Source: Wenyingzhuangia heitensis
GTDB taxonomy: Bacteria > Bacteroidota > Bacteroidia > Flavobacteriales > Flavobacteriaceae
DNA length: 64,000 nt
Reading direction: 5' to 3'
Assembly: GCF_011762155.1 (NCBI RefSeq)
Contig: NZ_JAASQL010000005.1
Span: forward strand, 1-64,000
Shown: piece by piece, positions 56,022 through 64,000 of the stretch
Numbering within the stretch: position 1 is the first letter of the stretch
Layout: the number at the start of each line of letters is the position of its first letter
Position numbers and translations under genes: made by a program
The notes under the pieces: model-generated
The model's input: only the letters and a program-made list of their open reading frames with translations
Told to the model about the DNA's origin: nothing
Databases searched by the model: none

Positions 56022-57584
56022 CTAAGCCTTTAAATTTTGAATAGCAGCTTCGGCACAACGTTCTCCATCCATGGCAGCAGAAATAATTCCACCTGCATAA
56101 CCACCACCTTCACCACAAGGAAATAAACCTTCTATTTCTGGATGTTCTAGGTTTTCTTTACGTGGAATGTTAACGGGAGATGAGGTTCTAGACTCTACAC
56201 CAATAACGTTTGCCTCGTTAGTGTTGTAACCGTGCATTTTGGCTCCAATTTGTGCAAAACCTTTTCGCAATCTACCTCCAATAGCTTTGGGTAATAAAGA
56301 GTGTAGAGGAGCGGAATTTAAGCCAGGTTGGTAAGAGGTTGGGTTTAGTTCTGGAGAGAGTTTTCCGTCTATAAAATCGGTTAAACGTTGGGCAGGAGCT
56401 GTTTGTGTTCTTCCGCCAGCAGTAAATGCCAATCTTTCTAAATCTTTTTGATATTGCAAACCTTTTAAAGCTCCGTATTGCTCGTATTTCTGCAAATCTT
56501 TTTGTGCATTAATTTCTACCACAATTCCAGAATTGGCAAATACGTTGTTTCTTTTAGAGGGAGACATTCCGTTTACCACCACTTCGCCATTGGCAGTTGC
56601 AGCAGGAACAATAAATCCGCCAGGGCACATGCAAAAAGAGTACACACCACGTTCTCTTACTTGTTCTACCCAACCGTATGCAGCAGCAGGCAATAATTCA
56701 TGTCTGCTACCTTCGCAATGGTATTGAATGCTGTCTATAATTTGTTGAGGGTGCTCTACACGCACTCCCATAGCAAAAGATTTTGCTTGTAAAGCAATTT
56801 CTTTTTTGTGTAACAATTCGTAAATGTCTCGGGCAGAGTGGCCGGTTGCTAAAATTAATGCTTTGGCGGTTAATTCCCTACCATCTTTTAATTGTATGGC
56901 TTGTAGTTTGTTGTTTTTGGTAACAATGTCTACCACACGACTTTCAAAGTGAATTTCGCCACCATACTGAATAATGTTTTCGCGAATCTTTTCAATAATC
57001 TTAGGTAGTTTGTTGGTTCCAATATGTGGATGAGCATCTACTAAAATTTGATCTGTAGCTCCGTGATATACTAGGTTTTCAAAAATTCTACGAACATCAC
57101 CACGTTTCAAACTTCGGGTGTATAATTTTCCATCAGAATATGTACCTGCACCCCCTTCTCCAAAACAGTAATTAGAGTCGCTGTTTACATTATGAAATTG
57201 GTTAATTTGACGTAAGTCTCTACGTCTATCCTGTACATTTTTTCCGCGTTCTAACACTACAGGTTTGTAGCCTAATTCTATACAACGCAAAGCTGCATAC
57301 ATTCCTGCAGGTCCAAAACCTACAATGTGTATTTCTGGTTTGTTAGAAACATCTTGGTAATTAAATTGATAGTCCGATTGCTCAGGAGCAAGTTCTTTAA
57401 CGTAAACGGCTACTTTGTAGTTAAAGTAAATTTGAGGTTTACGAGCATCGATAGATTTTCGTAAGACTTTTACACTTGTAATGTCTTTTCTAGGAATGCT
57501 TAACCATTGTGCTGCTTTTATTTCTAGAATATTAGCCTTGGTTTCTTCTTGCAGTTTTATACGAAGTTGAATTTCTTTTACCAT
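56022..57584 (-). CDS. FAD-dependent dehydrogenase-like protein (COG2509 type)
   Basis: A 520-residue flavoprotein. The N-terminal about 90 residues form a small alpha/beta domain typical of this group (IELRIKLQEE-like start). The FAD-binding motif is IHIVGFGPAGMYAALRCIELG (about residue 90-110, cited in part); GEGGAGTYSDGKLYTR is a group signature, and LFPCGEGGGYAGGIISAAMDG closes the FAD site. It is a conserved but biochemically undefined family in bacteria. Normal length, cytosolic. Confidence 0.88.
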   Translation of the reverse strand: MVKEIQLRIKLQEETKANILEIKAAQWLSIPRKDITSVKVLRKSIDARKPQIYFNYKVAVYVKELAPEQSDYQFNYQDVSNKPEIHIVGFGPAGMYAALRCIELGYKPVVLERGKNVQDRRRDLRQINQFHNVNSDSNYCFGEGGAGTYSDGKLYTRSLKRGDVRRIFENLVYHGATDQILVDAHPHIGTNKLPKIIEKIRENIIQYGGEIHFESRVVDIVTKNNKLQAIQLKDGRELTAKALILATGHSARDIYELLHKKEIALQAKSFAMGVRVEHPQQIIDSIQYHCEGSRHELLPAAAYGWVEQVRERGVYSFCMCPGGFIVPAATANGEVVVNGMSPSKRNNVFANSGIVVEINAQKDLQKYEQYGALKGLQYQKDLERLAFTAGGRTQTAPAQRLTDFIDGKLSPELNPTSYQPGLNSAPLHSLLPKAIGGRLRKGFAQIGAKMHGYNTNEANVIGVESRTSSPVNIPRKENLEHPEIEGLFPCGEGGGYAGGIISAAMDGERCAEAAIQNLKA

Positions 57585-57642
57585 AGTGCAAAAATAGTTT
57601 ATTTATTGCTAGTATTTTGTAGGATGTAATAGGTTTACAAAG

Positions 57643-57690
57643 AAAATGCAGATACGTATAAATAGTGAACTATTTGTAGGTATCTGCATT
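57643..57690 (-). terminator. Terminator of the J-domain/KTSC gene
   Basis: Outer stem aaatgcagatac/gtatctgcattt (12 bp) with an inner short hairpin, located between the KTSC gene stop and the next minus-strand gene. Confidence 0.65.
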
Positions 57691-57721
57691 TAAATATTTT
57701 AGAAAGGTGTTCTGTTTTAGC

Positions 57722-58168
57722 TTATGCTTCTACAGTTCCTTTTTTAGATTTACGGTAAGTAAAAGAGTTAAAAATATTACGTTTTCCAAAGTTGTTTATA
57801 GATTTACTATTTACAAACTTTAAAAACAATTTATGATTCACTCCAAAGTATTCATACGTATTTCCATCGGTAAAAGTAACCTCTAATAACATACTTTTAT
57901 GATGATAATCCGCTACTTGAGATTGTGTAATAGTTGCGGTATAAGCTTCTAAATTTGCCTCTTTAGTTTCTGGAGCAATACTTACTAAAAAGTGGTATCC
58001 GTCAATAATTTTTAAGCTTTCTTTTTCGGCTTCAACTTTTTCTTCTTCACCCTGAAATTTATCGGGATGCCATTGTTTAACCAATCCTCTATAAGTAGTT
58101 TTTAATTCCTTTAAATTGATGGCTCCTTCTACTTTAAAAAGCTTTTTATATTCGTTAATACGTTTCAT
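57722..58168 (-). CDS. J-domain/KTSC domain fusion protein
   Basis: A 148-residue protein. Residues about 5-65 resemble a DnaJ J-domain with the HPDK motif at 34-37 (VKQWHPDKFQGEEE), which stimulates Hsp70 ATPase. Residues about 85-145 match the KTSC domain (KSMLLEVTFTDGNTYEYFGV, then FLKFVNSKSINNFGKRNIF), found with lysyl-tRNA synthetases and ribonucleases. The fusion is compact. Likely a co-chaperone with RNA- or protein-binding function; the client is unknown. Confidence 0.85.
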   Translation of the reverse strand: MKRINEYKKLFKVEGAINLKELKTTYRGLVKQWHPDKFQGEEEKVEAEKESLKIIDGYHFLVSIAPETKEANLEAYTATITQSQVADYHHKSMLLEVTFTDGNTYEYFGVNHKLFLKFVNSKSINNFGKRNIFNSFTYRKSKKGTVEA

Positions 58169-58273
58169 GTTTTGTTTTTTTCAGGTTGCGGCTGCAAAGC
58201 TATTCATAATTAAACAGATAACCACCATTAATGTAAATGTTTTAAAGAAAATATAATAATAGATAACCAACAG

Positions 58274-59392
58274 GTGAAAATGTATTTTTTAAGGATTAAA
58301 TTAGCAAATAAAAGCAAGATGAAAATGATTTTAGCAAGGATTAATAACTGGATTAATGTACAGAAACGGCATTTCTTTACGTATTCTGATGGTTTTTTTA
58401 ATATGTCTTTTTTAGCCAATTCACCTGAAGTAATGGTTAAGAGTTGTATAAAACTACCCCTTGTAAAACACAATGCAGAAAAACAAATTTTATACTTAGA
58501 CAATCCTTTTATAAAAGGAACGCTAAATTACATAGAGTTAGAAAAAGGTTTGTGGATTGTATCTACTGAAATAAAATACAAAAACAACGTATCTTACACT
58601 CCTGTTTACGACAAACTATTGCCTGCTAATTATTATAATATAACGTTAAACTTAATGGAAAATGACAACATGGATGATCATTTTGTATTAGGCAATTATA
58701 AAGTTAAAAACGAATCTATTTCTTTTTTGAAACCTACAAAAGATTTTTTTACGTGTCATTTTAAAGGATCAAAAGAATCTTTATTTATGCTTTATTTTAG
58801 TGAACAATGGAGTGAGAAGAATTTAATTAATTCATCTGGGGTTACACCAAGCGTAAAAAATATTATAGACGATGCTAATTTGTATTTTTTTAATAAAAAT
58901 ACAACTCACGGTGAGGTAAAAAAAATAATTTCTAAATTAACGACTACACTTCATCGGTTTCCAAAACCAAATATTTTAGAATTAAAAAAAATATCATACG
59001 AGGTCTTTGATGTTTTTTTTAATTACGTAAATAATTATGAAATTACGGAAAGTGTTGTTTTACCCAAAAAAGAAAAATTAAAATTAGAACGAATTGCTTA
59101 TTTTTTACAACAAAATTTAATGGGTAAGTTTATGGGGATTGAATATTTATCAAAAGAGTTTAAAATATCTCCTACAAAATTAAAAAAGAATTTTAAAGTT
59201 TATTATGGAACTACTATTCTAAGATATTTTCAAGAAAAGCAAATGGATTTGGCAATGGAGTTTATTAAAAACAATAAACTGTTAGTTAGAGATATAGCGG
59301 TGATTTTTGGTTATGAAAACATAAGTAAGTTTTCTAGTACGTTTAAAAAACACCATCATCAATTACCATCGCAAGTTCATAAAAAAACTTAA
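58274..59392 (+). CDS. AraC family transcriptional regulator
   Basis: Up to 372 residues with a GTG start; ATGs at 58280 and 58319 are also possible, and the true start is uncertain. The N-terminal about 260 residues form an unrecognised sensor-like region. The C-terminal about 90 residues hold two AraC helix-turn-helix motifs (YLSKEFKISPTKLKKNFK and VRDIAVIFGYENISKFSSTFKK). Divergent from the J-domain/KTSC gene with about 105 bp between the starts. Its regulon cannot be deduced; no sugar or efflux genes lie beside it. Confidence 0.88.
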   Translation: MKMYFLRIKLANKSKMKMILARINNWINVQKRHFFTYSDGFFNMSFLANSPEVMVKSCIKLPLVKHNAEKQILYLDNPFIKGTLNYIELEKGLWIVSTEIKYKNNVSYTPVYDKLLPANYYNITLNLMENDNMDDHFVLGNYKVKNESISFLKPTKDFFTCHFKGSKESLFMLYFSEQWSEKNLINSSGVTPSVKNIIDDANLYFFNKNTTHGEVKKIISKLTTTLHRFPKPNILELKKISYEVFDVFFNYVNNYEITESVVLPKKEKLKLERIAYFLQQNLMGKFMGIEYLSKEFKISPTKLKKNFKVYYGTTILRYFQEKQMDLAMEFIKNNKLLVRDIAVIFGYENISKFSSTFKKHHHQLPSQVHKKT

Positions 59393-59610
59393 AAAGTCTT
59401 ATTGGGATATTTTAGTCTTTTTGGGTTATTAAAAAAATAGTACAAGTGTTATTTTTGTATAATAATTAGGGATTGATTAAACTATCAAAAAGTTGTATAA
59501 ACTTATCATTTTGTATAAATACCTACCCATAATTTTACGAATGTAATAACTATAACTTTTTGTAAGGTTTAAAGACTATCTTTTTAGTAGTTAACAAAAG
59601 TATATCAGGA

Positions 59611-60558
59611 TTATTTCTGTTTTGCAAAAATCTCATTAACGGTAGCTCTATAATTTCTAGGGCTACCATTCTTTTTAATGGCTTTGTATACTTTTCTAGG
59701 GTCATCAAAAGATTGAGAAAAATATTCCCAAAAACCTAACATTTTCATTTTAATAGGAGTGGGGCCAGATAGGGCTTCATCGTATTGTTGATAGATAGTG
59801 TCGTGAAATTCTTTAAAAATTTGCCATCTATTTTCAGGGTATTCAATGGTGTCGTTTTTAATCATGCTTGGCAAAAAAGGATCTGCAATTAACCCACGTC
59901 CAATCATAAAGTGATCTATGGTAGTAAAACGATCTTGTAAATTTTTAAAAGCTTGTACACTTGTAATATCTCCGTTGTAATAAAGTTTGTGTGGTGTTTG
60001 TTCTACACATTTTTGAAAAGAGTCTAAATCGGTTCCTCCTTTGTATAGTTGTTTTCCTATACGAGCGTGAATGGCAATGTTTTTTAATGGATATTTTTCT
60101 AAAATAGGAAAAACATCTAGAATTTCGGTAGGTTCTTCGTAGCCCATTCTCATTTTCATAGAAATAGTTACATCGCTTTCGTTGTGTGCTTTGTGTAAAA
60201 CTTCATCTATTTTTTGTGGCTGACAAATCATTCCAGATCCCATTCCTTGTTTGGTTACCATTGGGTAAGGGCATCCTAAGTTCCAGTTTAATTCTTTATA
60301 ACCTAAAGACTGAATGTATTTAACAACAAATAAAAATTCATCGGGGTTGTTGGTCATTACTTGCGGAATTAAATTTGCAACTTGATTGTTGTCTGGATTT
60401 AAATCGCGTTGGTAATTATTTTTAATTACCATTTTTCCATTCATTTTAATGTAGGGAGCATAAAAAGTATCAATCCCACCAAAAAAATGGTCAAAAGAAT
60501 TACGAAACCTAAAGTCTGTAAAACCTTGTAAAGGAGAGGATAAAAGAGTAATAGACAT
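59611..60558 (-). CDS. tRNA-dihydrouridine synthase
   Basis: A 315-residue FMN enzyme that reduces uridines in tRNA D-loops. The opening LLSSPLQGFTDFRFRN, the active-site segment ELNWNLGCPYPMVTKQGMGSG (cited in part) with its catalytic cysteine, KMRMGYE, and NGDITSVQAF plus IGRGLIADPF are the Dus family signatures. Single minus-strand gene with about 70 bp to the lipoprotein gene. The specific D-loop position is unknown. Confidence 0.93.
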   Translation of the reverse strand: MSITLLSSPLQGFTDFRFRNSFDHFFGGIDTFYAPYIKMNGKMVIKNNYQRDLNPDNNQVANLIPQVMTNNPDEFLFVVKYIQSLGYKELNWNLGCPYPMVTKQGMGSGMICQPQKIDEVLHKAHNESDVTISMKMRMGYEEPTEILDVFPILEKYPLKNIAIHARIGKQLYKGGTDLDSFQKCVEQTPHKLYYNGDITSVQAFKNLQDRFTTIDHFMIGRGLIADPFLPSMIKNDTIEYPENRWQIFKEFHDTIYQQYDEALSGPTPIKMKMLGFWEYFSQSFDDPRKVYKAIKKNGSPRNYRATVNEIFAKQK

Positions 60559-60629
60559 TTTTTAAATTTTGGCAAAAATAAGGAAAAACAAGGCTATCCA
60601 ATCAAAAAAAGATTGCTTTTAGAATTGTT

Positions 60630-61265
60630 TTAATACAAGTGCTGTTCATTAAGCTGTTGTATTAATTTTTGTGCTACGTGTTTGGGGATATTGTTAAATA
60701 AATCATCGGCATTTTGTACTTGGTATTTACTTTTAAAAACAATAGAATCTTGGCTAACATCAATACCTGTAAAGGTGTACGTGTATTCTAAATTGTTAGA
60801 GTTTGTGGTTGCACTATAGCTGTTTTGATTAAACACATCGCCTTTAAAATTTAATTTGTTGTAATATCGGGTAATGTTGTTTTGGTGCATAATAATTAAC
60901 AAATCTATATTTTTATCTAAAAGTTCTCCATCAATGTTTTGTTGAATTTCTTCTTCACTTAAAATCAATGTTTTGTCTAAGTTATTTTTAACCAAGTAAA
61001 AATCGGCATATTTATTTTGATCTAATAATTGTTTTTTTGCGGTCTCAGCAATTTTTGTATTGATTTTAGAAATGGTCAAATTGTTTTTAAGTTCTGTATC
61101 AAACAATTTTTTAGCAATGTTTTTATGGGTGTAGTAACTGTCGGTAACAAATAGAATTCTTTTATAAGCAGGAGGTGTACTGTTTTCTGTTTTATTTACG
61201 ATAGTTTTAGAACTATTACAGCTAATAATAACAAGTGCAAAAAGGAAAAGTAAAGCTTTTTTCAT
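60630..61265 (-). CDS. Hypothetical lipoprotein
   Basis: A 211-residue protein with a lipobox at cysteine 16 (LVIISC). Residues about 35-210 contain RILFVTDSYYTHK, IDLLIIMHQNN and LEYTYTFTGIDVSQDSIVFKSKYQV, suggesting an alpha/beta domain. No family recognised. Monocistronic or at the end of a dapD transcript, separated from it by a terminator. Confidence 0.7.
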   Translation of the reverse strand: MKKALLFLFALVIISCNSSKTIVNKTENSTPPAYKRILFVTDSYYTHKNIAKKLFDTELKNNLTISKINTKIAETAKKQLLDQNKYADFYLVKNNLDKTLILSEEEIQQNIDGELLDKNIDLLIIMHQNNITRYYNKLNFKGDVFNQNSYSATTNSNNLEYTYTFTGIDVSQDSIVFKSKYQVQNADDLFNNIPKHVAQKLIQQLNEQHLY

Positions 61266-61312
61266 GGAATAAATTTTAAGGGAGATTAATCAATAATCAG
61301 ACCGATTTAAAA

Positions 61313-61349
61313 ATAAAGCCACCTAATCTTAAAAAGAAAAGGTGGCTTT
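61313..61349 (-). terminator. Terminator of the tetrahydrodipicolinate succinyltransferase gene
   Basis: Perfect 10-bp stem aaagccacct/aggtggcttt with a 15-nt loop and a T-rich tail on the minus strand. Confidence 0.75.
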
Positions 61350-61369
61350 AAATTTATGTAGTAATAAAC

Positions 61370-62536
61370 TTAGTTTTTTACGTGTAAAGCTTCGTTTAAT
61401 TCAATTGTTTTTGGGTTAGGACGACATGTTAAGTGTCCGTTTGTTGAATCTAACAAGAATAACAATTTGTCTTTTCCGTTTAATTCAGCACCTTTTACAA
61501 TGTTAGCTCCTTCTGCAACAACGTTTCCATTAATATCCACAGGTTGCTTGTTAGCATTGTACAACCAAACTTTAGCTGCAGCAGTAACATAAACACCAGC
61601 AGCAATAGTACATCCAAATCCTAAAGAAATACCTGTACCAGCGTTGGCTCCTAATAAACATTTATCTCCAATAGAAATAACGTTTTTGTTACCTCCGGAT
61701 AAAGTTCCCATAATAGAAACTCCTCCACCTAAATCAGAATCGTGACCTACCACTACTCCAGCAGAAACTCTACCTTCAATCATTGCATTTCCTTTTGTAC
61801 CTGCATTAAAGTTAATATAACCTGCCGGCATTACTGTGGTTCCTACAGCACAGTGTGCTCCTAAACGAACTTGAGATCCGCTAGCAATACGTACTCCGTT
61901 TGGTACGTGATAATTTACCATGTAAGGGAATTTATCTACATGAGAAACAATAATATTTTCTCCTTTAAATGTTGCTTTAATTCTTTCTGCAGAAATATCT
62001 TCGGGTAAAATTGGTCCATGGTTGGTCCAAGCAATATTGTTTAATTTACCAAAAACACCGTCTAAAGATAAACCGTGAGGTAACACGTGTAATTGAGATA
62101 AACATTGTAATTTAAAGTAACCTTCTACAGCATCTGCTACAGGTTGATCTTTGTCAAACAAGAAATAAGCAACTACGTCAATTTCTTGATATGTGTTTTT
62201 TGGAGCGGAAATGCTCTCTAGTAATTGTTGAATAACAATAATGTTTGGATGTTTTTCAATTTCTCCATGAAAAGCAGCAAAGTTATCAAACGCTTTTTGT
62301 AATTGTTCTTTAGAAACCGTTACAAATCCATTTTCTCCCCCTTTGTAACCAACTACATCTTGTAATAAGGCAGCAGTTCCAAAAGCAGTATTCCAGTTAA
62401 TTGCAGGAAAGTTTACATCTAGAACTTTATCTCCTTTAGATCTACGGATTCCTAATCCAAATGCTAAAGGTTTTGTGTATCCTTCTGTAGCTTCTACTTT
62501 TGCTACATATGCTTTAAAATTTTCTATTGTATTCAT
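61370..62536 (-). CDS. dapD: 2,3,4,5-tetrahydropyridine-2,6-dicarboxylate N-succinyltransferase
   Basis: 388 residues from the ATG at 62536; a TTG ten codons upstream is less likely. It transfers succinyl from succinyl-CoA in lysine and diaminopimelate synthesis. The C-terminal half is a left-handed beta-helix of hexapeptide repeats (SIMGTLSGGNKNVISIGDKC, GANAGTGISLGFGCTIAAG) of the long, actinobacterial-type DapD rather than the about 274-residue E. coli type. The N-terminal about 180 residues form the extra domain of that type. Complete. Confidence 0.88.
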   Translation of the reverse strand: MNTIENFKAYVAKVEATEGYTKPLAFGLGIRRSKGDKVLDVNFPAINWNTAFGTAALLQDVVGYKGGENGFVTVSKEQLQKAFDNFAAFHGEIEKHPNIIVIQQLLESISAPKNTYQEIDVVAYFLFDKDQPVADAVEGYFKLQCLSQLHVLPHGLSLDGVFGKLNNIAWTNHGPILPEDISAERIKATFKGENIIVSHVDKFPYMVNYHVPNGVRIASGSQVRLGAHCAVGTTVMPAGYINFNAGTKGNAMIEGRVSAGVVVGHDSDLGGGVSIMGTLSGGNKNVISIGDKCLLGANAGTGISLGFGCTIAAGVYVTAAAKVWLYNANKQPVDINGNVVAEGANIVKGAELNGKDKLLFLLDSTNGHLTCRPNPKTIELNEALHVKN

Positions 62537-62614
62537 GTTGTTTGTTTTCAAAAAATGATGGGGCAAATATAAGGGATTGTGTTTAGCTATAAAAACGGAT
62601 GCAAGGGTTGTTTG

Positions 62615-63655
62615 TTATAAAAAATCTACATTTTCTTTTAACACGATCTCAATTGGCAAATAGTAATTTTTGGCAGGTTCTTTTTTATGAATCAAATAGT
62701 TGAATAATAATTTAATTCCATCATAACCTTGCTGTTGTGCCTTTTGGCTGATTAAAAAATCAACAATACCGTTTTTTAAATATTTAATATTTTCAGAAAT
62801 ACTATCAAACCCACCTAATTCTATATCTTCTCTATCAATCTCAATCATACTTTTGGCAATCATACTTACTTTACTAGAAGGAACAAATATTCCTTTAACA
62901 CTAGGGTTTTTGTTTAAGTATTTTTTTAATTGTAGATTTAGTTGTTCTTGATTGTCAATCGCTTTAATGCTTAGTCTATTAACTGTAATAGCTTTTTTAG
63001 ATTGATTAAAAAAGGTTTTAAAACCTTCTATTCTGTTGTTAATAGCTGTATAGTTAGCTATGTTTTTACGAATTTCAACAATCAATACTTCAGATTTTTT
63101 AGGCAATACCCAGTTGAATAATTTACCGGCTAAAAAACCTCCTTTAAAAGAATTTTGACCAATAAAAGAAAGATTGTTAATCCCTTCTGTTTCTGAATTT
63201 ATAGTTACGTATGGAATTTGTTTAGCGTCTAAATGTTTAACCAATTCTAGAGTTTCTTTATATAATAGCGGAGCTAATAAAACGGCATTAGGCTCACTGT
63301 TAATCATCTTATGAAATGCAGTAATATAAGAAGTAGCATCAAACTGATCAAATTCAAAATTGTTCACCTCAAAACCTAGACTTTTAATTTCTTTGCTAGC
63401 ATTAATGACTCCTTGTTTTGGAGAATCCCAAAAATCCGTATTGGTTTTGGGGTGAGGTAGTAAAGTGGCTATAGAGAACTTTTTTTTAGAAGCTAATATA
63501 CTCGCAACCGGGTTTACAGAGTAGTTACTGTCTTCTATAATTTTTAAAATTTTTGCTCTGGTTTTTTCAGACACACCACCTCTGTTGTGTAATACTCTAT
63601 CTACTGTCCCTGCTGATACGTTTGCTTTTTTAGCAATATCTTTAATTCTATTCAA
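62615..63655 (-). CDS. LacI family transcriptional regulator
   Basis: A 346-residue repressor-type protein. The N-terminal LacI HTH reads IKDIAKKANVSAGTVDRVLHNRG with hinge helix NPVASILASKKK. The effector domain (about 60-346) has periplasmic-binding-protein fold segments such as NAVLLAPLLYKET and GGFDSISENIKYLKNGIVDFLISQKAQQQGYDG (cited in part). The start codon is TTG; no ATG is available in frame. Divergent from an SDR gene across a strong palindrome, so it probably controls that gene and its operon beyond the window. Confidence 0.93.
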   Translation of the reverse strand: MNRIKDIAKKANVSAGTVDRVLHNRGGVSEKTRAKILKIIEDSNYSVNPVASILASKKKFSIATLLPHPKTNTDFWDSPKQGVINASKEIKSLGFEVNNFEFDQFDATSYITAFHKMINSEPNAVLLAPLLYKETLELVKHLDAKQIPYVTINSETEGINNLSFIGQNSFKGGFLAGKLFNWVLPKKSEVLIVEIRKNIANYTAINNRIEGFKTFFNQSKKAITVNRLSIKAIDNQEQLNLQLKKYLNKNPSVKGIFVPSSKVSMIAKSMIEIDREDIELGGFDSISENIKYLKNGIVDFLISQKAQQQGYDGIKLLFNYLIHKKEPAKNYYLPIEIVLKENVDFL

Positions 63656-63751
63656 TACAATAATTATTAAAAGGTTGGTTTTTTAGTAATTTTAACAAAA
63701 GTAAAGTAAATAAATATATGAAATATTCATTATTATTTAAATAAATGATTA

Positions 63752-63773
63752 ATTTCGTGTTCGTACACGTAAT
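63752..63773. promoter_or_regulatory. LacI-type operator palindrome
   Basis: A 22-bp palindrome centred on CG in which 9 of 11 symmetric pairs match (core CGTGTTCGTACACG). A central CG and half-sites like this are the hallmark of LacI-family operators. It lies 12 bp upstream of the SDR ATG, where binding would block transcription. Confidence 0.7.
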
Positions 63774-63785
63774 ATAGAAAGTAGA

Positions 63786-64000
63786 ATGTCACAATTATTT
63801 AATATAAAAAATCAAGTAATTATAGTTACTGGTGGAGCAGGAGTTTTAGGAGGAAGCATTGCAGCTTGTTTACTAAAAGAAGGAGCCAAAATTGTTATTA
63901 TTAGTCGAAGTGAACACACAGTTGCAGCAAAATTAACAGAACTACAAAAAATAAGTAGCAATGTATTAGGTTTTGCTTGTGATGTTTTAAACGAAACCTC
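63786..64000 (+). CDS. SDR family oxidoreductase, probably D-mannonate oxidoreductase type (truncated by window end)
   Basis: The first 71 codons of a short-chain dehydrogenase, open at the window edge. The start MSQLFNIKNQVIIVTGGAGV and the cofactor motif TGGAGVLGG match SDR enzymes annotated as D-mannonate oxidoreductases in uronate catabolism of marine Bacteroidota. The divergent LacI regulator and its palindrome fit an inducible uronate or sugar-acid operon. The specific activity is a family-level guess because the rest of the protein is missing. Confidence 0.75.
   Translation, partial: MSQLFNIKNQVIIVTGGAGVLGGSIAACLLKEGAKIVIISRSEHTVAAKLTELQKISSNVLGFACDVLNET

Overview
The window looks like a chromosome segment of a marine member of the Bacteroidota, most likely Flavobacteriaceae. 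Evidence: very AT-rich DNA; promoters of the TAnnTTTG (-7) type typical of this phylum; a type IX secretion sorting domain on one enzyme; phylum-typical DUF4301 and DUF4290 proteins; a bacterial geranylgeranylglyceryl-phosphate synthase-like enzyme; and red-algal galactan enzymes. Species cannot be named from the sequence alone.

Layout. 0-8.2 kb, minus strand: an FAD monooxygenase with an unusual zinc-finger-like N-terminus, the 2-oxoglutarate dehydrogenase genes odhA/odhB, and a large lipoprotein ending in a cytochrome c domain. 8.35-24.85 kb: an agar/porphyran-type degradation cluster lying between two directly repeated, identical tRNA-Asn genes (95 bp perfect repeats, 16.4 kb apart). It holds an SDR oxidoreductase, a divergently oriented membrane-anchored winged-helix regulator, a six-gene operon (two GH2 paralogues, GH86, a beta-helix protein, GH117, GH29) and a separately transcribed GH16. 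No SusC/SusD pair, sulfatase, integrase or transposase is visible. 25-29 kb: sterol-desaturase-family protein, ruvB, SulP transporter. 29.1-33.5 kb: a second pair of carbohydrate enzymes (a GH101/GH129-like lipoprotein and a GH42-like clan GH-A enzyme).

33.5-53.3 kb is mainly housekeeping: DUF4301, GGGP synthase, phosphopantetheinyl transferase, ahcY, folK, sppA, a UvrD/PcrA helicase, DUF4290, murA (with aspartate in place of the fosfomycin-target cysteine), aroC, a TauE/SafE transporter, tRNA-Ser(UGA), an RluA-type pseudouridine synthase, an RhlE-like helicase, a DMT transporter and a DbpA-like helicase. 53.3-56 kb is an accessory pocket: a noncoding array of about 21 bp degenerate repeats, then a two-gene module of an HTH-ImmA/IrrE peptidase and an unrecognised helical partner, preceded by an operator-like palindrome. 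56-64 kb: a COG2509 flavoprotein, a J-domain/KTSC fusion, an AraC regulator, a tRNA-dihydrouridine synthase, a lipoprotein, a tetrahydrodipicolinate succinyltransferase, and a LacI regulator divergent from a truncated SDR gene (probably uronate metabolism) with a strong LacI-type palindrome between them.

How the genes fit together. In the tRNA-bounded cluster, GH86 and GH16 would cut the galactan internally, GH117 would remove 3,6-anhydro-L-galactose, GH29 would remove alpha-L-galactose/fucose-type residues and the GH2 enzymes terminal beta-galactose. The divergent transmembrane regulator is the natural candidate for control. The best candidates for something undescribed are this tRNA-bounded, Sus-less galactan island with its regulator, the beta-helix protein inside it, and the HTH-ImmA two-gene module at 53.7-55.5 kb. 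Functional statements are family-level inferences from reading the sequence; no database search was possible.
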